From Saccopteryx bilineata (taxonomy: Eukaryota; Chordata; Mammalia; Chiroptera; Emballonuridae), in the NCBI RefSeq assembly GCF_036850765.1, contig NC_089490.1, forward strand, positions 105,766,574 to 105,830,573: a DNA stretch of 64,000 nt, in the 5' to 3' direction. The notes beneath the pieces were generated by a model. That model ran no database searches. It had not been told where the DNA came from and saw only the letters and a program-made list of their open reading frames with translations. Below, one piece after another: positions 22,875 to 34,372 of this stretch; position 1 is the stretch's first letter, and every line of letters begins with the position of its first letter. The position numbers and the translations under genes are program-made.

Positions 22875-23150
22875 TCTCCTGCAGCCATGGCTCGATTAGT
22901 TTGAGCAAGATGGCCTCAAGTGCTGAGGATGTCTCCATGGCCTCCACCTCAGGTGCTAAAAAATGGATCATTTGCTGAGCAAAGGAGCAATGCCCCAGAT
23001 GGGCAGAGCATCGCCCCCTAGTGGCTTTCCAGGTGGATCCCAGTTGGGGCAATGTGGGAGTCTGTCTCTGCCTCCCCTCCTCTCACTAAAAAAAAAAAAA
23101 AGAAAAAGAAATGGCTATTGGAATCTCCAACAGTGTAAAGCTTTGGAGAA
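22620..23150 (+). repeat. Unclassified dispersed repeat, copy 2, split by a SINE
   Basis: Matches copy 1 at 20870: GATAAACAACTCGAAAG, TTTGATAAGGAAAGAGCTGG, AAATGGCTATTGG and, after the SINE, AATCTCCAACAGTGTAAAGC. The SINE at 22730-23108 duplicated AAATGGCTATTGG on insertion. Confidence 0.6.
22730..23108 (+). mobile_element. SINE type 1, full length, with perfect target-site duplication
   Basis: CCCCTGGCTGGTTGGCTCAG head, A box with GCGGTAGAGCG, B box AGTTCGATTTCC, a (CT)n internal expansion, and a poly-A tail. AAATGGCTATTGG is duplicated exactly at 22717-22729 and 23109-23121. Confidence 0.93.
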
Positions 23151-24140
23151 AAAGTCACATCAGTGGCAGGAAACAAATGATCTAGCAGCAGAACTTATTG
23201 CCCAGAAAAAGAAAGGCCACACAGTTGGTGAAAACCTGAAAATGCCAGTAAAGTTCTAGTGAGTAAGATGTCAGGACAAGATGCAATATGGGAAGTCAGG
23301 AAGGTTTCGCTCTCAGAGAATAGAGTGAGTCAACATATTGATGATATGTCACATGATGCTGAACAGGCTTATATAGTAAACTGAAAAACAATAGCTTCTC
23401 TACCCAGGTTGCTATGTCAACAGATTTTACCAATACATGTCATGGTGCAGTATTTGTAAGATTTGTTAACAATGAAATGTGAGGATATTTTTCTGTTGCA
23501 AAGAGTTGCCCTAAACAAGTAAAAACTTATATGTATTTTTGAATTTTTTTGCACTATTTTATTTTATTTTTCATTACTTTATTGAGATATAATTGATATT
23601 ATGCAACAAATGGCATAATTGGATGAGTTTTGACATATTTGTACCTCTGTGAAGCCATCACCACAGCCAAGATAATGAATATGCCCATCACCTCCAAAGC
23701 TTCCTTATGTGCTATGTGTAATCCATTTCTCTCTAGTCTGCAGTCCCAGACCAGGTGAAAACATTGATCTTTCTGTTACTATCAATTAGTTTTCATTTTC
23801 CAGAATCTAATACAATGCACTTAGTTATACAGTATGTATTCTTTTGTGTCTGGCTTCTTCTACTCAGCATAATTATTTTGAGATACAGCAGAATCATCCT
23901 GTTGTGTGTAACTATAATTTTTTTTATTGCTGGGTTGTATTCATTCCATAGCTTATCCATTCCCTTGTTGATAGACATTTGATTTGTTTCTAGTTCTTAG
24001 CTGACAGAGCTGCTGTGAACATTCGTGTACAGGTATTTGTATGGACATTTCATTTGTTTGGGGTAAATTCTTAGAAGTGAAATGGATGGGTCATATTGTG
24101 GGTATGTTTATATGTTTAATTTTACAAGAAACTGCTTGTT

Positions 24141-24319
24141 GCCCCAGCTGGATAGCTCGGTTGGTTGGAGCATCGTCCCAAAGCACAGAGGTTGCTGGTT
24201 CAATCTCGGGTCAGGGCACATGCAGGAACATGCAGGAAGAACTCGATGTTCCTGTCTCTTTCACTCTCCCTTCCTTTCTCACTAAAATCAATAAATAAAA
24301 AAACAAAACAAAAAAAACC
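24141..24319 (+). mobile_element. SINE type 4 (Ves-like), short form
   Basis: Head GCCCCAGCTGGATAGCTCGG, A-box region TTGGTTGGAGCATCGTCC, B box GGTTCAATCTCGG, then CTCTCCCTTCC, AAATCAATAAA and poly-A. The flanking CTGCTTGTT duplication lies in the L1. Confidence 0.88.
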
Positions 24320-24571
24320 CTGCTTGTTTCACAAAGTGGTTGTGCCATAGTGTGTGCGCTGTCGGCAGGCTCTGAGAGTTCCAGTTATTTTGCATCTTTG
24401 TCAATATTTGACATGATCAGTCTTTTTAATTTTAGCCATTCTACTGGTTTGTAGTATTGTCTTACTGTGGCTTTAATTTGTATTTCCTTAATGACCAATG
24501 AAGTTGAGCATCTTTTCACATGCCTATGTACCATCTGTATCACTTCTTTGGTAAACTATTTTGTTCTTTTT

Positions 24572-24935
24572 TTTTTTGTATTTTTTTGAAGTGAGAAGCG
24601 GGGAGGCAGAGAGACAGACTCCTGCATGTCCCTGATGGGGATCCACCTGGAAATCCCACTAGGAGCGATACTCTGTCCATTTGGGTCATTGCTCTGTTGC
24701 AACTGGAGCCATTCTAGCACCTGAATTGGAGGCCATGAGCCATCATCAGCATCCAGGCCAACTTTGCTCCAATGGAGCCTTGGCTGCAGGAGGGCAAGAG
24801 AGAGATAGAGAGGAAGGAGAGGGGGAGGGGTGGAGAAGCAGATGGTCACTTCTCATATGTGCCCTGACTGGGAATTGAACCCAGGTCATCCACATGCCAG
24901 GCTGACGCTCTACCAACTGAGCCAACATCCAAGGC
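24572..24935 (-). mobile_element. SINE type 1, diverged
   Basis: The type 1 body is visible on the minus strand from GCCTTGGATGTTGGCTCAGT. The head and body are more diverged than in the copies at 12511 or 52792, which suggests an older insertion. Flanks CTATTTTGTTCTTTTT and CTATATCATTCATTTTT are an imperfect target duplication. Confidence 0.85.
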
Positions 24936-25129
24936 TATATCATTCATTTTTAAATTAGATTATCTTCTTATTGAGTTGTAAACGCTCCTTATATTCTAGA
25001 TATAAGCCCTTTGTCAGTTAAATGTTTTGCAAATATTTTCTGCTTAGCTGGGCTTGCATTTTGATTTTTATAGCTGTCTTTTGAAGAGCAAAAGTTTTAA
25101 ATGTTGATGAAGTCCAATTTATTTCTTTA

Positions 25130-25292
25130 ATGTTTAAAAAAATTTAATTGATTTTAGAGAGAGAGGAAGGGGGGGGGAGAGAGAGAGAGAGAGAGAGAGA
25201 GATCAATCTGTTCCTGTATGTGTCCTGACTGGACCTAACCTACAACCTTTGTGTATCCAGATGGTGCTACCGACCTCTCCTACCACGGTGAT
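25130..25292 (-). mobile_element. Short SINE-like fragment, type 4 relative
   Basis: AATTTAATTGATTTTAGAGA followed by a purine-rich run, ATCAATCTGTTCCTGTATGT and TCCTGACTGGACC resembles the reverse of a type 4 SINE. The tRNA-like head is decayed. Confidence 0.55.
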
Positions 25293-25440
25293 GAAGCTTA
25301 ATTTATTGACTTTCTTTTCTTTTATAGTTCATATTTTTTGTGACCTACTTAAGAAATCTGTTAGACCTCAGGTCACTAAACTGGTTTCTAATGGTTTTGT
25401 GTAGAAATTTAAAATATTTAATGCTTTGTTTTCATGTCTG

Positions 25441-27389
25441 AAAACAAAGGTCTGTTTTAGAGGAACTAGTTGGCATTAGTGTGGATGGTACCCCATCCAG
25501 GGTTGACTCCAGGGGAGGCTTTGCCTCTAAGACAGAAAACGGGCATGCTATCACAAAATATTACTTTTTTTTATTGAGATCTAATGATATACAAAACTTT
25601 TGGTGATGCACTGAAGAAACTCTAGTTGATGCTAAAAGAAAACGGTCAACTTTATTAAACACAGCTCATTCAAAATTGTTTAAATTGTGTGAAAACCTGG
25701 GGTGAGGAAGAGACTTCCTTCCCCTCGGGACATTCATTGCCTAGGTCCCGCCGGCCTGTGGGGAAGCCGGAGCAGCCCCGTGGAGAGAGGGAGCCCAGGC
25801 TCCCGGGCACCCTGGGTGGTGCCACACCTGTGAGCAGAGGCAGTCAGAGTGTTCCAGTCCCAGCCGCCATCATACGGAAGCCATGTGAGCGACCTCAAAT
25901 GTAACCAGCGGAAGCCATCCAGTTGTTCAATCGGCTGACTTGTAAGAGTTTATAAAATGGTTGTTGTTTTAGTCATTCCATTTTGGGGGGGTTTAATACC
26001 CAGCAACAGATAAATGAGCAGGCGGGTATTAAAGTCCCCTCAGGAGCTTCCAGGGTTGAGACAACAAGCATACTGTAGAGTGTGATTCTGCTCTCTTGAG
26101 GTTCTTGTTATTGTTGCTCTCATGCCTGAGGATGGAGAAAATTCAACCTCTTTCTTCCTCTCTGGTCCTGCAGCCCATCACCAGTTCCGCCAAGTTCAGC
26201 CAGCCCCCCCTCCCGCCCCGCGTCATGCCCACAGCAGCAGTCCGTGGGTCAGAGGTGTGGGCCACATTCCCCTCTGCACTCCTACCTTGGAATTTTCACT
26301 TGAATCCCCTCACTTCTTGCTGCCTTTTCTCTAGAAAGATCCTTGACTCTGAGGTCTATTGAGAGTGTGACTTGTGAAGATGCAAGTGCTGGGGTCATGA
26401 GAATGCAGATTCTGCTTCAGTAGGTCTGGGATCTGCCGTAGGAGAAGGGACATTGTTACATAGCAGAGGGTTGTGACATAGGACATCAAGGGACCATGAT
26501 TTAAGAAACTCCTTCCTGCGTTCCCAAGACTCTCCTGGTGGGCAATGGGCATTTCTGTGTCATGAGTTGTTCTCGATGAGTAAGAGTATGAGTGTGCATG
26601 AGAATGTGTGTGAGCCTGTGTGTGAGCCTGTGTGTGTGGTGCATGTGAGTGTATGAGTGTATGTACAAGGGTGTGACTATCAGCACGCGAGCGTATGTGT
26701 GCACATATGACTGTGAGTGTGTGAGAGCAAGTTGGAACGTGTGTGTGGACATATCTGACTGTGAGCACGTGGGGAAGGTACTAGACCCCGGGTAGGACAT
26801 GGGGGTGGAGGGCAGTGGGAGGAAGGTGCCAGCCAGGGAAGGGGTTTGGCCGCCCTGGGAGGGAGAGCAGGGCTTTGGGACACAATGAGCTTGATAGCAG
26901 TGGCTGCTAGCACGGTGACTGGCAGCGCCTAGCCACGGCTCTGCTTTTCTTACAAACACGTTCACCTGTGCTCTGGCTGAGTCCAGAAGCCACATGTTAT
27001 AAACAGGTGTCTTGTGCAGGTAATAGAAAAATGACAACGAAAACTATAGTGACCCGGGAAGGGAGCTGGGCTGCGTGGAAGCTTGGCAGTGGGTGGGGAT
27101 CTCACCTCATTTAGCACCCCTTGAGTGAACTCCTGGCCCTCGAGCTGGGAATTAGTCATAGGGAGGTGTTCAAGTGCTCCACTGCTGTCTGGCAAGTCAA
27201 AGCCATAACAATAGTAATAATAATGCTTGCTAGCATTTGTTGAGCCTCGTCCTCTGGTCCCGACACCACACTAAGTTCTCTTGGGGCATTAGCTCTTTTA
27301 ATTTCAACTTGGATGATCACAGGCATCTTCTGGAATACTGATCCTGAAATTAACACTTAAAATGAAGCATAGATAGCCCTGCTTAAAAG
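25441..27389. other. No gene; MER5-like patch and (TG)-rich tract
   Basis: About 26340-26500 contains TGCAGATTCTGCTTCAGTAG, a MER5-like motif. About 26595-26770 is a degenerate TG/TGAG-rich tract. A moderately GC-rich unique segment lies at 26140-26300. I see no supported exon. Confidence 0.4.
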
Positions 27390-27875
27390 GAAAGTTTTAA
27401 ATAAAAATATAACACATAGGAAAATGCACAAACCATAAATGTGCACCCCAATGAGTTAGTACAGGTGAGCACACCTGTGTAGCCCGCCGCCTGGAGAAGA
27501 AGTTGTTTGCTGGCTCCCCAGAACCCCCACTGTGGGCCTGGCCAACCACAGTCCCCTGCTTCCTAAAGGGTTGCCACCCAGGGCTTCACTTTGCCTGTGT
27601 CTAAACTTCCTGTGAACTGAATCACACAACAGGTAGTTTTTTTTGTGTCTGGCTTCTGTCCCTTGACATGTGCCTATGAAATTCATCCACGTGGTGGCAT
27701 GTGGCAGTGTTTTCTGCAGTTTCTTTGCTAAAGAGTATTGCATTGTGTGGTTGCACCGCATTTTATTATTGATTCGCTGTTGGCATGTGTGTGTGTGTGT
27801 GTATATATGTGTGTGTGTGTGTGTGTGTTTTTCGGTTTGGGCTATTATAAGTAATGCTTAGGTAGCTCTACTTTT
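27390..27875 (-). mobile_element. L1 3' end, antisense, with internal (TG)n
   Basis: Reverse of L1 3' sequence: ACAGGTGAGCACACCTGTGT, AACTGAATCACACAACAGGT, AATTCATCCACGTGGTGGCA, GCATTGTGTGGTTGCACCGC, then a (TG)n run at 27786-27832. Confidence 0.65.
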
Positions 27876-28214
27876 TATTGTTTGGTGTGAGGAAATATTA
27901 TCTGTTCATATTGAATACACAGTACAGGTGGCCAAATAAGCCTCTGTGATGGCCACTTAATGCATGTCTGTCTGCTGGGCCATCAGCACTGCAAGGACAT
28001 CAGACCTGCCTTCAGAAACCAGAACCTATTCCAGGTAGCTTGCAAGGGGTCCAGCCACATTATGGGGGTGCTGAGATGTAAAGATCAGTGGAACTATCTG
28101 GTCCAAACTTGCCTTCTCCAGGACTCTATTTTCTCATCTGTTAAATGGGAAGACCGACAGCTGCCTTTACAGGGTTATTGGGGAGGCTTTAAAAATATAT
28201 ATGTGAAGTGTGAG

Positions 28215-28430
28215 GCTTTTCATAGTAACAGCTACATTGATTGAATGTTTACTCTATATCCAGTATAAAAAACTGCTTTACATGGTTTAACTTAATCATG
28301 TCAACACCCTTGCGGGAGTGGCATCATTATTGCCAATTTACAGAGGAGAAAACAGAGGCACAGGGGGTTGGGGAATTTGTCCAAGGTTACACTGAACAGC
28401 CGTCCGAAGCAGAACCAGAAGTACTGTGAC
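28215..28430 (+). mobile_element. MIR
   Basis: Shows the full MIR layout: AACTGCTTTACATGGTTTAA, CCAATTTACAGAGGAGAAAA, AGAGGCACAGGG, TTGTCCAAGGTTACACTGAA. Confidence 0.8.
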
Positions 28431-28839
28431 CGCGACCACCGCAGCCCCACTGCCCAGGAGCTGTTGCGACCGTGGGGAGACTCAGTTCAGAAACTTCCAC
28501 AGAGCAGGTTAGCACAAGTTACAAACACCTGGCTGATCTTTCTCTTTACCTGTTCCCGTTCAGCCAATTCCTGGCTTCAGGCAAGTAGAGTCAGAGCCAA
28601 ACACAGCTTCCTTTGAAGTCTAAACTCTGTTCTCCTCTCTCTTTGGATGGGGCCCCAGGGAAAATGAATTCTTGCCTCCACGTCTTGTCAGCAAAGAAAG
28701 ACCTGCCAGAGACAGTAGCAGTTTGTCTGTGGGGGAAGCTCAGGGAATACTGATCTGACACATTTCATTTCAAATGTATTGATGATGCAATGAATTCATA
28801 AATTCATTCATTTATTTAACAAATATTTATACAGCAGCT

Positions 28840-29270
28840 CTGTGCCAATGTGGAGAACTAACTAAACAGGACAGCTGACGCCCTGATGGAGCTTGTGTTC
28901 TTGAGTTGGGAGGCACAAACCAAGTGAAAGATATTTTTAGGAGTGACAAGTGCTTTGAAGAAATAAAACAGGGCCAATGGTTGAGGCTGGCTGGTGGGGA
29001 AATGCTACTTTCGAAAAGGTGCAAGGGAAAGCCCCAGCGAGGTACCAACATTCGAGCTGAGACTGGGCTAATGAGAGGTTGGTCATATGCATGTCTGGGG
29101 GTCAGCATCCCTGGGGGAGCAGCAAACCCAAAGTCTCTAAGGCAAGATGCATGGCAAATCAGAGAGCATCAGAAAAGGCACGTGCGGTGTGGTTGTGCTA
29201 AGCAAGGCCAAGATGAGGTCAAATAGCAGGGAGGGGCCCAACGATATAGGGCTTTACAGCCGTAAATGGC
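28840..29270 (+). mobile_element. L2 fragment
   Basis: CCCTGATGGAGCTTGTGTTC, AGTGACAAGTGCTTTGAAGA and ATATAGGGCTTTACAGCC follow the order of L2 3' sequence. Decayed. Confidence 0.55.
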
Positions 29271-29765
29271 AGGAGCTGCTGGCCACCCCTCACCCCAAAT
29301 ACCTGGTCTATCCTTCCATAATAATGAGTCCCCGCCTTTTAACTGGGTACATGGTTGCCTTTAAAGACTACATCTTCCAGGCCCTCTTGCAGTTAGGAAG
29401 TCATGCAACTAAGTTCTGCCAATGAGGTGTTAGCAAAATTATCTTCTTTAAAAGATAGCTAGTGTGTGCTCTTTACCTCATCTTTTCCTTAACTCCTTCC
29501 ACCCTGCTGTTTGGACCTCTGATGCAGTGGCTGGGACCCTCGCCACCATATCATACCATAAAGAGTTAGACTACACCCAGGGATGGTGGAACAGTGACAG
29601 GGAAGGAGCCTGCATCCCTGCGGACTTCATGACTAGATTCGTACTGGCAAGTCTTTGACTGCCTACCTCTCTTCTCTACAAGAGGAAGAAATGAACAAAA
29701 CAATTTCTTTTTGTCTAAGCCACAGTAATTTTGGGTCTTTGTTACCCCTGAACTGAACAAAAGCT
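29271..29765 (+). mobile_element. Probable MaLR-type LTR remnant
   Basis: AACTAAGTTCTGCCAATGAG, GTCTAAGCCACAGTAATTTT and GGGTCTTTGTTACCCCTGAA resemble a decayed sense-strand LTR. The subfamily is not assignable. Confidence 0.45.
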
Positions 29766-30850
29766 GCCTTTGCTATTGATTTCCACAATCAAGATTGTGG
29801 ATACTGCTAACTTTTTGGCTTGAGTAATTAGATACCTGTTGCCATTTAAGGAGATGGTGAAGACTAGGGGAAAAAACAACAATAAAAACTGGGTGCAAAT
29901 CAGGAGTTCTCTTTTAATTATATACAAACTGAGATGCCTATTGTATACCGAGGAGCTGCTCTAGGTAAGTAGGTAGTTAGATATTTGAGTTTGCAGCTTG
30001 GGTGGGGGCAGAGCTGATAAATCTGGAAGCTGTCATAGAGGGGTTGTGACTTCTTCAGAGCCACATAGAGAGTCCCCTACAGCATTCAGACTCCCAAAGG
30101 GGTAGTGACCTTGCTGTTGCTGCAAGCTTCACTTTATACCATAAATTTTGGGGCAGAAATTGAGTTTTGGTCAGTCAAATTCCATTGTATATGCACTGGA
30201 TAAATGTGCTACTTTAAAAATCCTTTTGTGAATTATTTCAGGAAGGCCAAATTTCTTTCTGTAACATTTTATTCTTCTTACCTGTTTAGTTTGTTCAAAT
30301 TTTGGTTTTTCTTCAAGGATTTCATTCTTATATTTTCTTTCCTAAAATATAAAATAAGAATTTAAAATCTTTTTAAAAATATCATAAAAATGAGAGTGCT
30401 AAACAGGGATTCATACAATCCAATAAACATGAAATTGCAGCTTTGGAAAGGAACTTTCTGATCCAGGCACCTACCTGCCTTGAATGAATTTCGTAGGAAT
30501 TTTGTAGGAAAGATCACAGCACATCAAAGCTGGTGAGGACTTCTGAGATCTACAAGGCTAATGTTTCCCAGGCACTGATTTATGGAATGGTCCTGGATTT
30601 CAGGGAATTTTTCTCCTACCTACAAAACTTTTAGTACTGAAGGTATTTGCTTTGAACTCACCTAGACAGATACAAATAAACAAACACAAACTTGACTTCC
30701 CATGGTCAAGCTAAAACTGTGAATTTTTAATGGATCTCTACATAAAAGTAATTTTTCTATGAGGACTGTGGGGTTTTATTAAAGATAACGAATAGCAAAG
30801 GAAAGCTTAATTTAAAAATTCCTAAATTTACCCAAGAATGTAGTGTATGT
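29766..30850. other. No gene recognised
   Basis: AT-rich intergenic DNA. Nothing identifiable on either strand. Confidence 0.45.
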
Positions 30851-31545
30851 GCTATGGACTGAATGATGGTGCCCCTCCAAAATTCATTTGTTGAAACCCA
30901 AATCCTCAATGTGATGGTATTTGAAGGTGGAGCCTTTGGAAGGTAATTAGGTCATGAGGGTGGAGCCCCCGTAAAGGGACTAGTGCCCTTATAAGCCTGA
31001 GCCTGACCAGGCGGTGGTGCAGTGGACAGAGCGTCGAACTGGGAAGCAGAGGACCCAGGTTTGAGACCCTGAGGTCGCCAGCTTGAGCGCAGGCTCATCT
31101 GATTGGAGCGAAGCTCACCAGCTTGAGCCCAAGGTCGCTGGCTCGAGCAAGAGGTTACTCGGTCTGCTGGAGCCCCCCAGTCAAGGCACATATGAGAAAG
31201 CAATCAATGAACAACTAAGGAACCACAATGAAGAATTGATGTTTCTCATCCCTCTCCCTTCCTGTCTGTCTGTCTCTATCTGTCCCTCTCTCTGTCTCTG
31301 CCACAAAAAAAAAAAAAAAAAAAAAAAAACACAAAAAAACCCAAAAAACAGATGAGAGTGTGCTTCCAGCTCTGCTTGCTCTCTGTCAGGTGAGGATGCA
31401 GTGAGAAGGTGTCTGTCTACAGCTGGGAAGTGGCCTTTCACGCCCTGTAGTCAGCCTCTAGAACTGTGAGAAATAACTGTTGGTTGTTTACAGCCCCAGT
31501 CTCTGGTATGTTTGTTATAGCAACTCAAACTGATTAAGACAATAT
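30851..31545 (+). mobile_element. MaLR-type LTR, sense, split by a SINE
   Basis: Starts GCTATGGACTGAATGATGG, then AAAATTCATTTGTTGAAACC, AGGTAATTAGGTCATGAGGG and CCCTTATAAG. After the SINE it continues with CCTCTAGAACTGTGAGAAAT and GTTATAGCAACTCAAACTGA. This is a well-ordered LTR. Confidence 0.75.
31001..31350 (+). mobile_element. SINE type 2 with long poly-A
   Basis: GCCTGACCAGGCGGTGGTGC head, GGTTTGAGACCC B-box region, GAGAAAGCAATCAATGAACA, then CTGTCTGTCTCTATC and more than 25 As. It lies inside the LTR at 30851-31545. Confidence 0.92.
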
Positions 31546-33892
31546 GCTTATCACATATTTGTCTGTGCTAAGACATATACGCTCATATATAACTGTGAAA
31601 GTCTAATGAACCATGGTCAAGAATTTATATATTATCAATCCAACTCTTATTTGACAGATAAGGAAACTAAGGCAACCGAGTATATGCATATGTTAAATGA
31701 ACACACACACACACATTGTTTTTTTGTTGGTAGTGGGGAGAGATAGGGCCAGTGTTGAGAGGAGCTGGATCAGAGCATGGAGCTGGTGATGGGGAGTCCC
31801 AGGAACTGGGCTGATGAGGGAAGGGGCAGCCAGATTGTCACCTGATGGCAGAGTCATCCACTGAGTGGGTAGGAGAGAGGTGACAAATGGGAATGGTGAG
31901 AAAGGGGACAGTTTCCATTAATAATAACACAGGGTTTGACTACACCTAAATGTGCAAGGGAAAGGTAGTGAGGGTAAGAAGACCATCCTTTCCCCCCAAT
32001 TTAATTCAGTATGAACTAATACAGCTTATCATCAACCATTTATCTTTAAACATAAAGACATATACATATACACACAAACACCTATGCACAATTTAAAAAA
32101 TCTTGTATAATTCTGTCATGTTTAGAAATTTAAATGAGAATCAGAAAAGAAATTTTGGTGCTGATATTCAGATTCACAACTCTGCAACTTTCTCCTTCAC
32201 TTTGGGACAACAGGTCTTATGCCATTACCTAATAATTTACTTTCTTATAAATGAATGAATCAAAATTTAGTCCAATAAATAACTTGTACAACCTCATGAC
32301 TGATAGATCCCCGAAGTTAAACGCTTGGTATTTCACATTCCACGCACAGCTGCTTCTCTGGAGACATCAGCAGGTGTCTGCAGAAGGGCTCATGTGACAG
32401 CTCAGAGGAGGGGAAAGGGGCCTGGGTCAAGGGTCTCCAAGGTACCCCCACCTTTGAAGATTAGCTAGGAGGACTTCCAGGGCTCAGCACGTAGTGATAC
32501 TCATGACTGTGATTGATCACGTGAGTGGGTACACAGCACCACCAGCAGAGGAGACCAGGGACGAGCCCTTCTCGGTGCCATCACACAGGATGCGCTTCAT
32601 TTGTTTGGTTTCTATCAGGGACGCTCTGCTGAGCCCTGGAATCCTGGGGTTTGGTTGGGGTCAGTCTTGTAGGTCCCCTTTGCCTAGCACATACCAAAAT
32701 TCCAGGCTTCCAGAAGGGAGGCCGGTGTTCGGTGCAAACCATACCATTTGTACAAAGAGTTTCGGCACAGCAGACCACTCCTGTCAGTGCAAGGAGTGGT
32801 GAGACCCCTCCTCAAATCCGAGTTCCCAGAAGCCAGCCAAGGACAACTCGGCCAATAGTCTCAAGCTGTCTGTGTTAACTCTTTTCTGCATGGAGCTCCA
32901 GACCCACCTGTGTGTTCTCAATCCCTGGATCCGTGGCCACTGAACCACAGTAGGTTCTAGGTTCTGCTGGAGGGCATTCGCTTTCCAAAGCCACGTCTAT
33001 CCCGAGCCACAGGAAGTGAGGAGTAGTGCGGCGGGCCATGCAGCCAGCCAGACACATCCTTCCACCAACACACCCACCCTGTGTTGGATGTGGCCACATG
33101 GGAACTTCTTTGCAGGGAGGTAAGGAAGTGGTATAGGACCCTGGCATTCAAACTGCCCCCTCTGCCTTGTTTTTGCTTCTCCTTCCCACAGCCCACTGAG
33201 GTGGGAACAGGTGCATCCCATGTCTTCAAAGCCACAACTTCACATTAAGAATAGACTGGCATCTGGCAGCCAGGCCTGGCTCTTGTTCGAGTACTTGTGG
33301 GAGCTACAGAAATATAGAAAAGTCTTTTCTCTTCTGGCAAACCCTGACTTCCAGTGCTACTCAAGATTCAAAGCTGACTAATGACCTTCTTACTCACGGG
33401 GAGAGTGGCCTGTGTTTGGTGTGGCTGACTGCAAAGGCGGATGAAGTTTAATAGTCACACATTTCATTCCCAAAATGATAATTTTCAATCCCATGATGCT
33501 TTGCAATGTAAGTGTGTTTTTATGAATATGGGGTGGGGTAAAAGTAGGCTTACAGTTTTTGGTATGGAAAATAATACAATAAACAATAATGTAAGAATAA
33601 GCTCTGTGTTTCATGTACACGCAGCTATAAACTTACATTTACCACACCCTGTATTATGTCACAACTCAGTGATTGAGGTAAGTATATGCATTGTACAGAT
33701 AAAGGAACTGAAACAAACCGAGGGCTGGTTAATGGCAGCGCTTAGACTTGAATTTATGTCTTCAGACTTGATGGTCAGCAAACTTCTTACAACATGACAT
33801 TCATGGCAGGCAATAGATTTCTACTGACGTTTGTACTCTGTGGACAGGTACAAATGCGGTAAAAATCATCTGTTCATCTATTCCCATCCAGG
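31546..33892. other. No gene recognised
   Basis: Intergenic. A CACACACACACA patch lies near 31702. The moderately GC-rich part at 32340-33240 shows no exon that I can defend and no named repeat. Confidence 0.4.
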
Positions 33893-34372
33893 GTAGTGAG
33901 CTGAATAATGCCTCCCCCCCCCCAAAGATGCCCACATCCTAATCTATAGAACCTGCAAGTACGTTACCTTATCTGGCAAAAGGGACTTTGCAGATGTGAC
34001 TGAGTTAAGGATTTTGAGGTGGGGAAGATTATTCTGATGATCTGGGTAGACCTGATATAAACAAGGGTCCTTATAAGAGGGAGGCAGGAAGGTCCGAGTC
34101 ATGGAGAGATTGGAAGACGTTATTCTGTGGCTTGGAGGATGGGGGACAGGGCCACAGGCTAAGGAATGCAGGTGGCCTCCGGAAGCTAGAAAAGGCAGAG
34201 AAACAGATTCTTCCCAGAGCCTCTAGAAGTGACACAGCCCTGCTGACACCTTGCTTTTAGCTCCCTGAGACTGGTTTTTGACTTGTGACCTGCAGAGATG
34301 TAAGCTGATAAGTTTGTGTTGCGTTAAGCCACTAAGTTTGTAGGAATTTTTAACGGAGGCACTAAGACACCA
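33893..34372 (+). mobile_element. LTR-like old repeat, sense
   Basis: GATGCCCACATCCTAATCTA, AAAGGGACTTTGCAGATGTG, GGGTCCTTATAAGAGGGAGG, AGCCTCTAGAAGTGACACAG and AAGCCACTAAGTTTG are in the order seen in a common mammalian LTR. No internal retroviral sequence accompanies it. Confidence 0.65.

Larger units (their letters stand above)
23545..25440 (-). mobile_element. Old L1 3' half, antisense, hosting three SINE-like insertions
   Basis: The + strand is the reverse of L1 3' sequence in order: TTTATTGAGATATAATTGAT, CTGCTGTGAACATTCGTGTA, TAATTTGTATTTCCTTAATG, CTAGATATAAGCCCTTTGTC, GATGAAGTCCAATTTATTTC. It is broken by a type 4 SINE (24141), a type 1 SINE (24572) and a further SINE-like element (25130). 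No intact ORF. Confidence 0.8.

Noticed and set aside
33893..34372. Endogenous retrovirus with coding regions near the LTRs
   Set aside because: The LTR-like pieces throughout the window are solitary and decayed. No gag, pol or env reading frame accompanies them.
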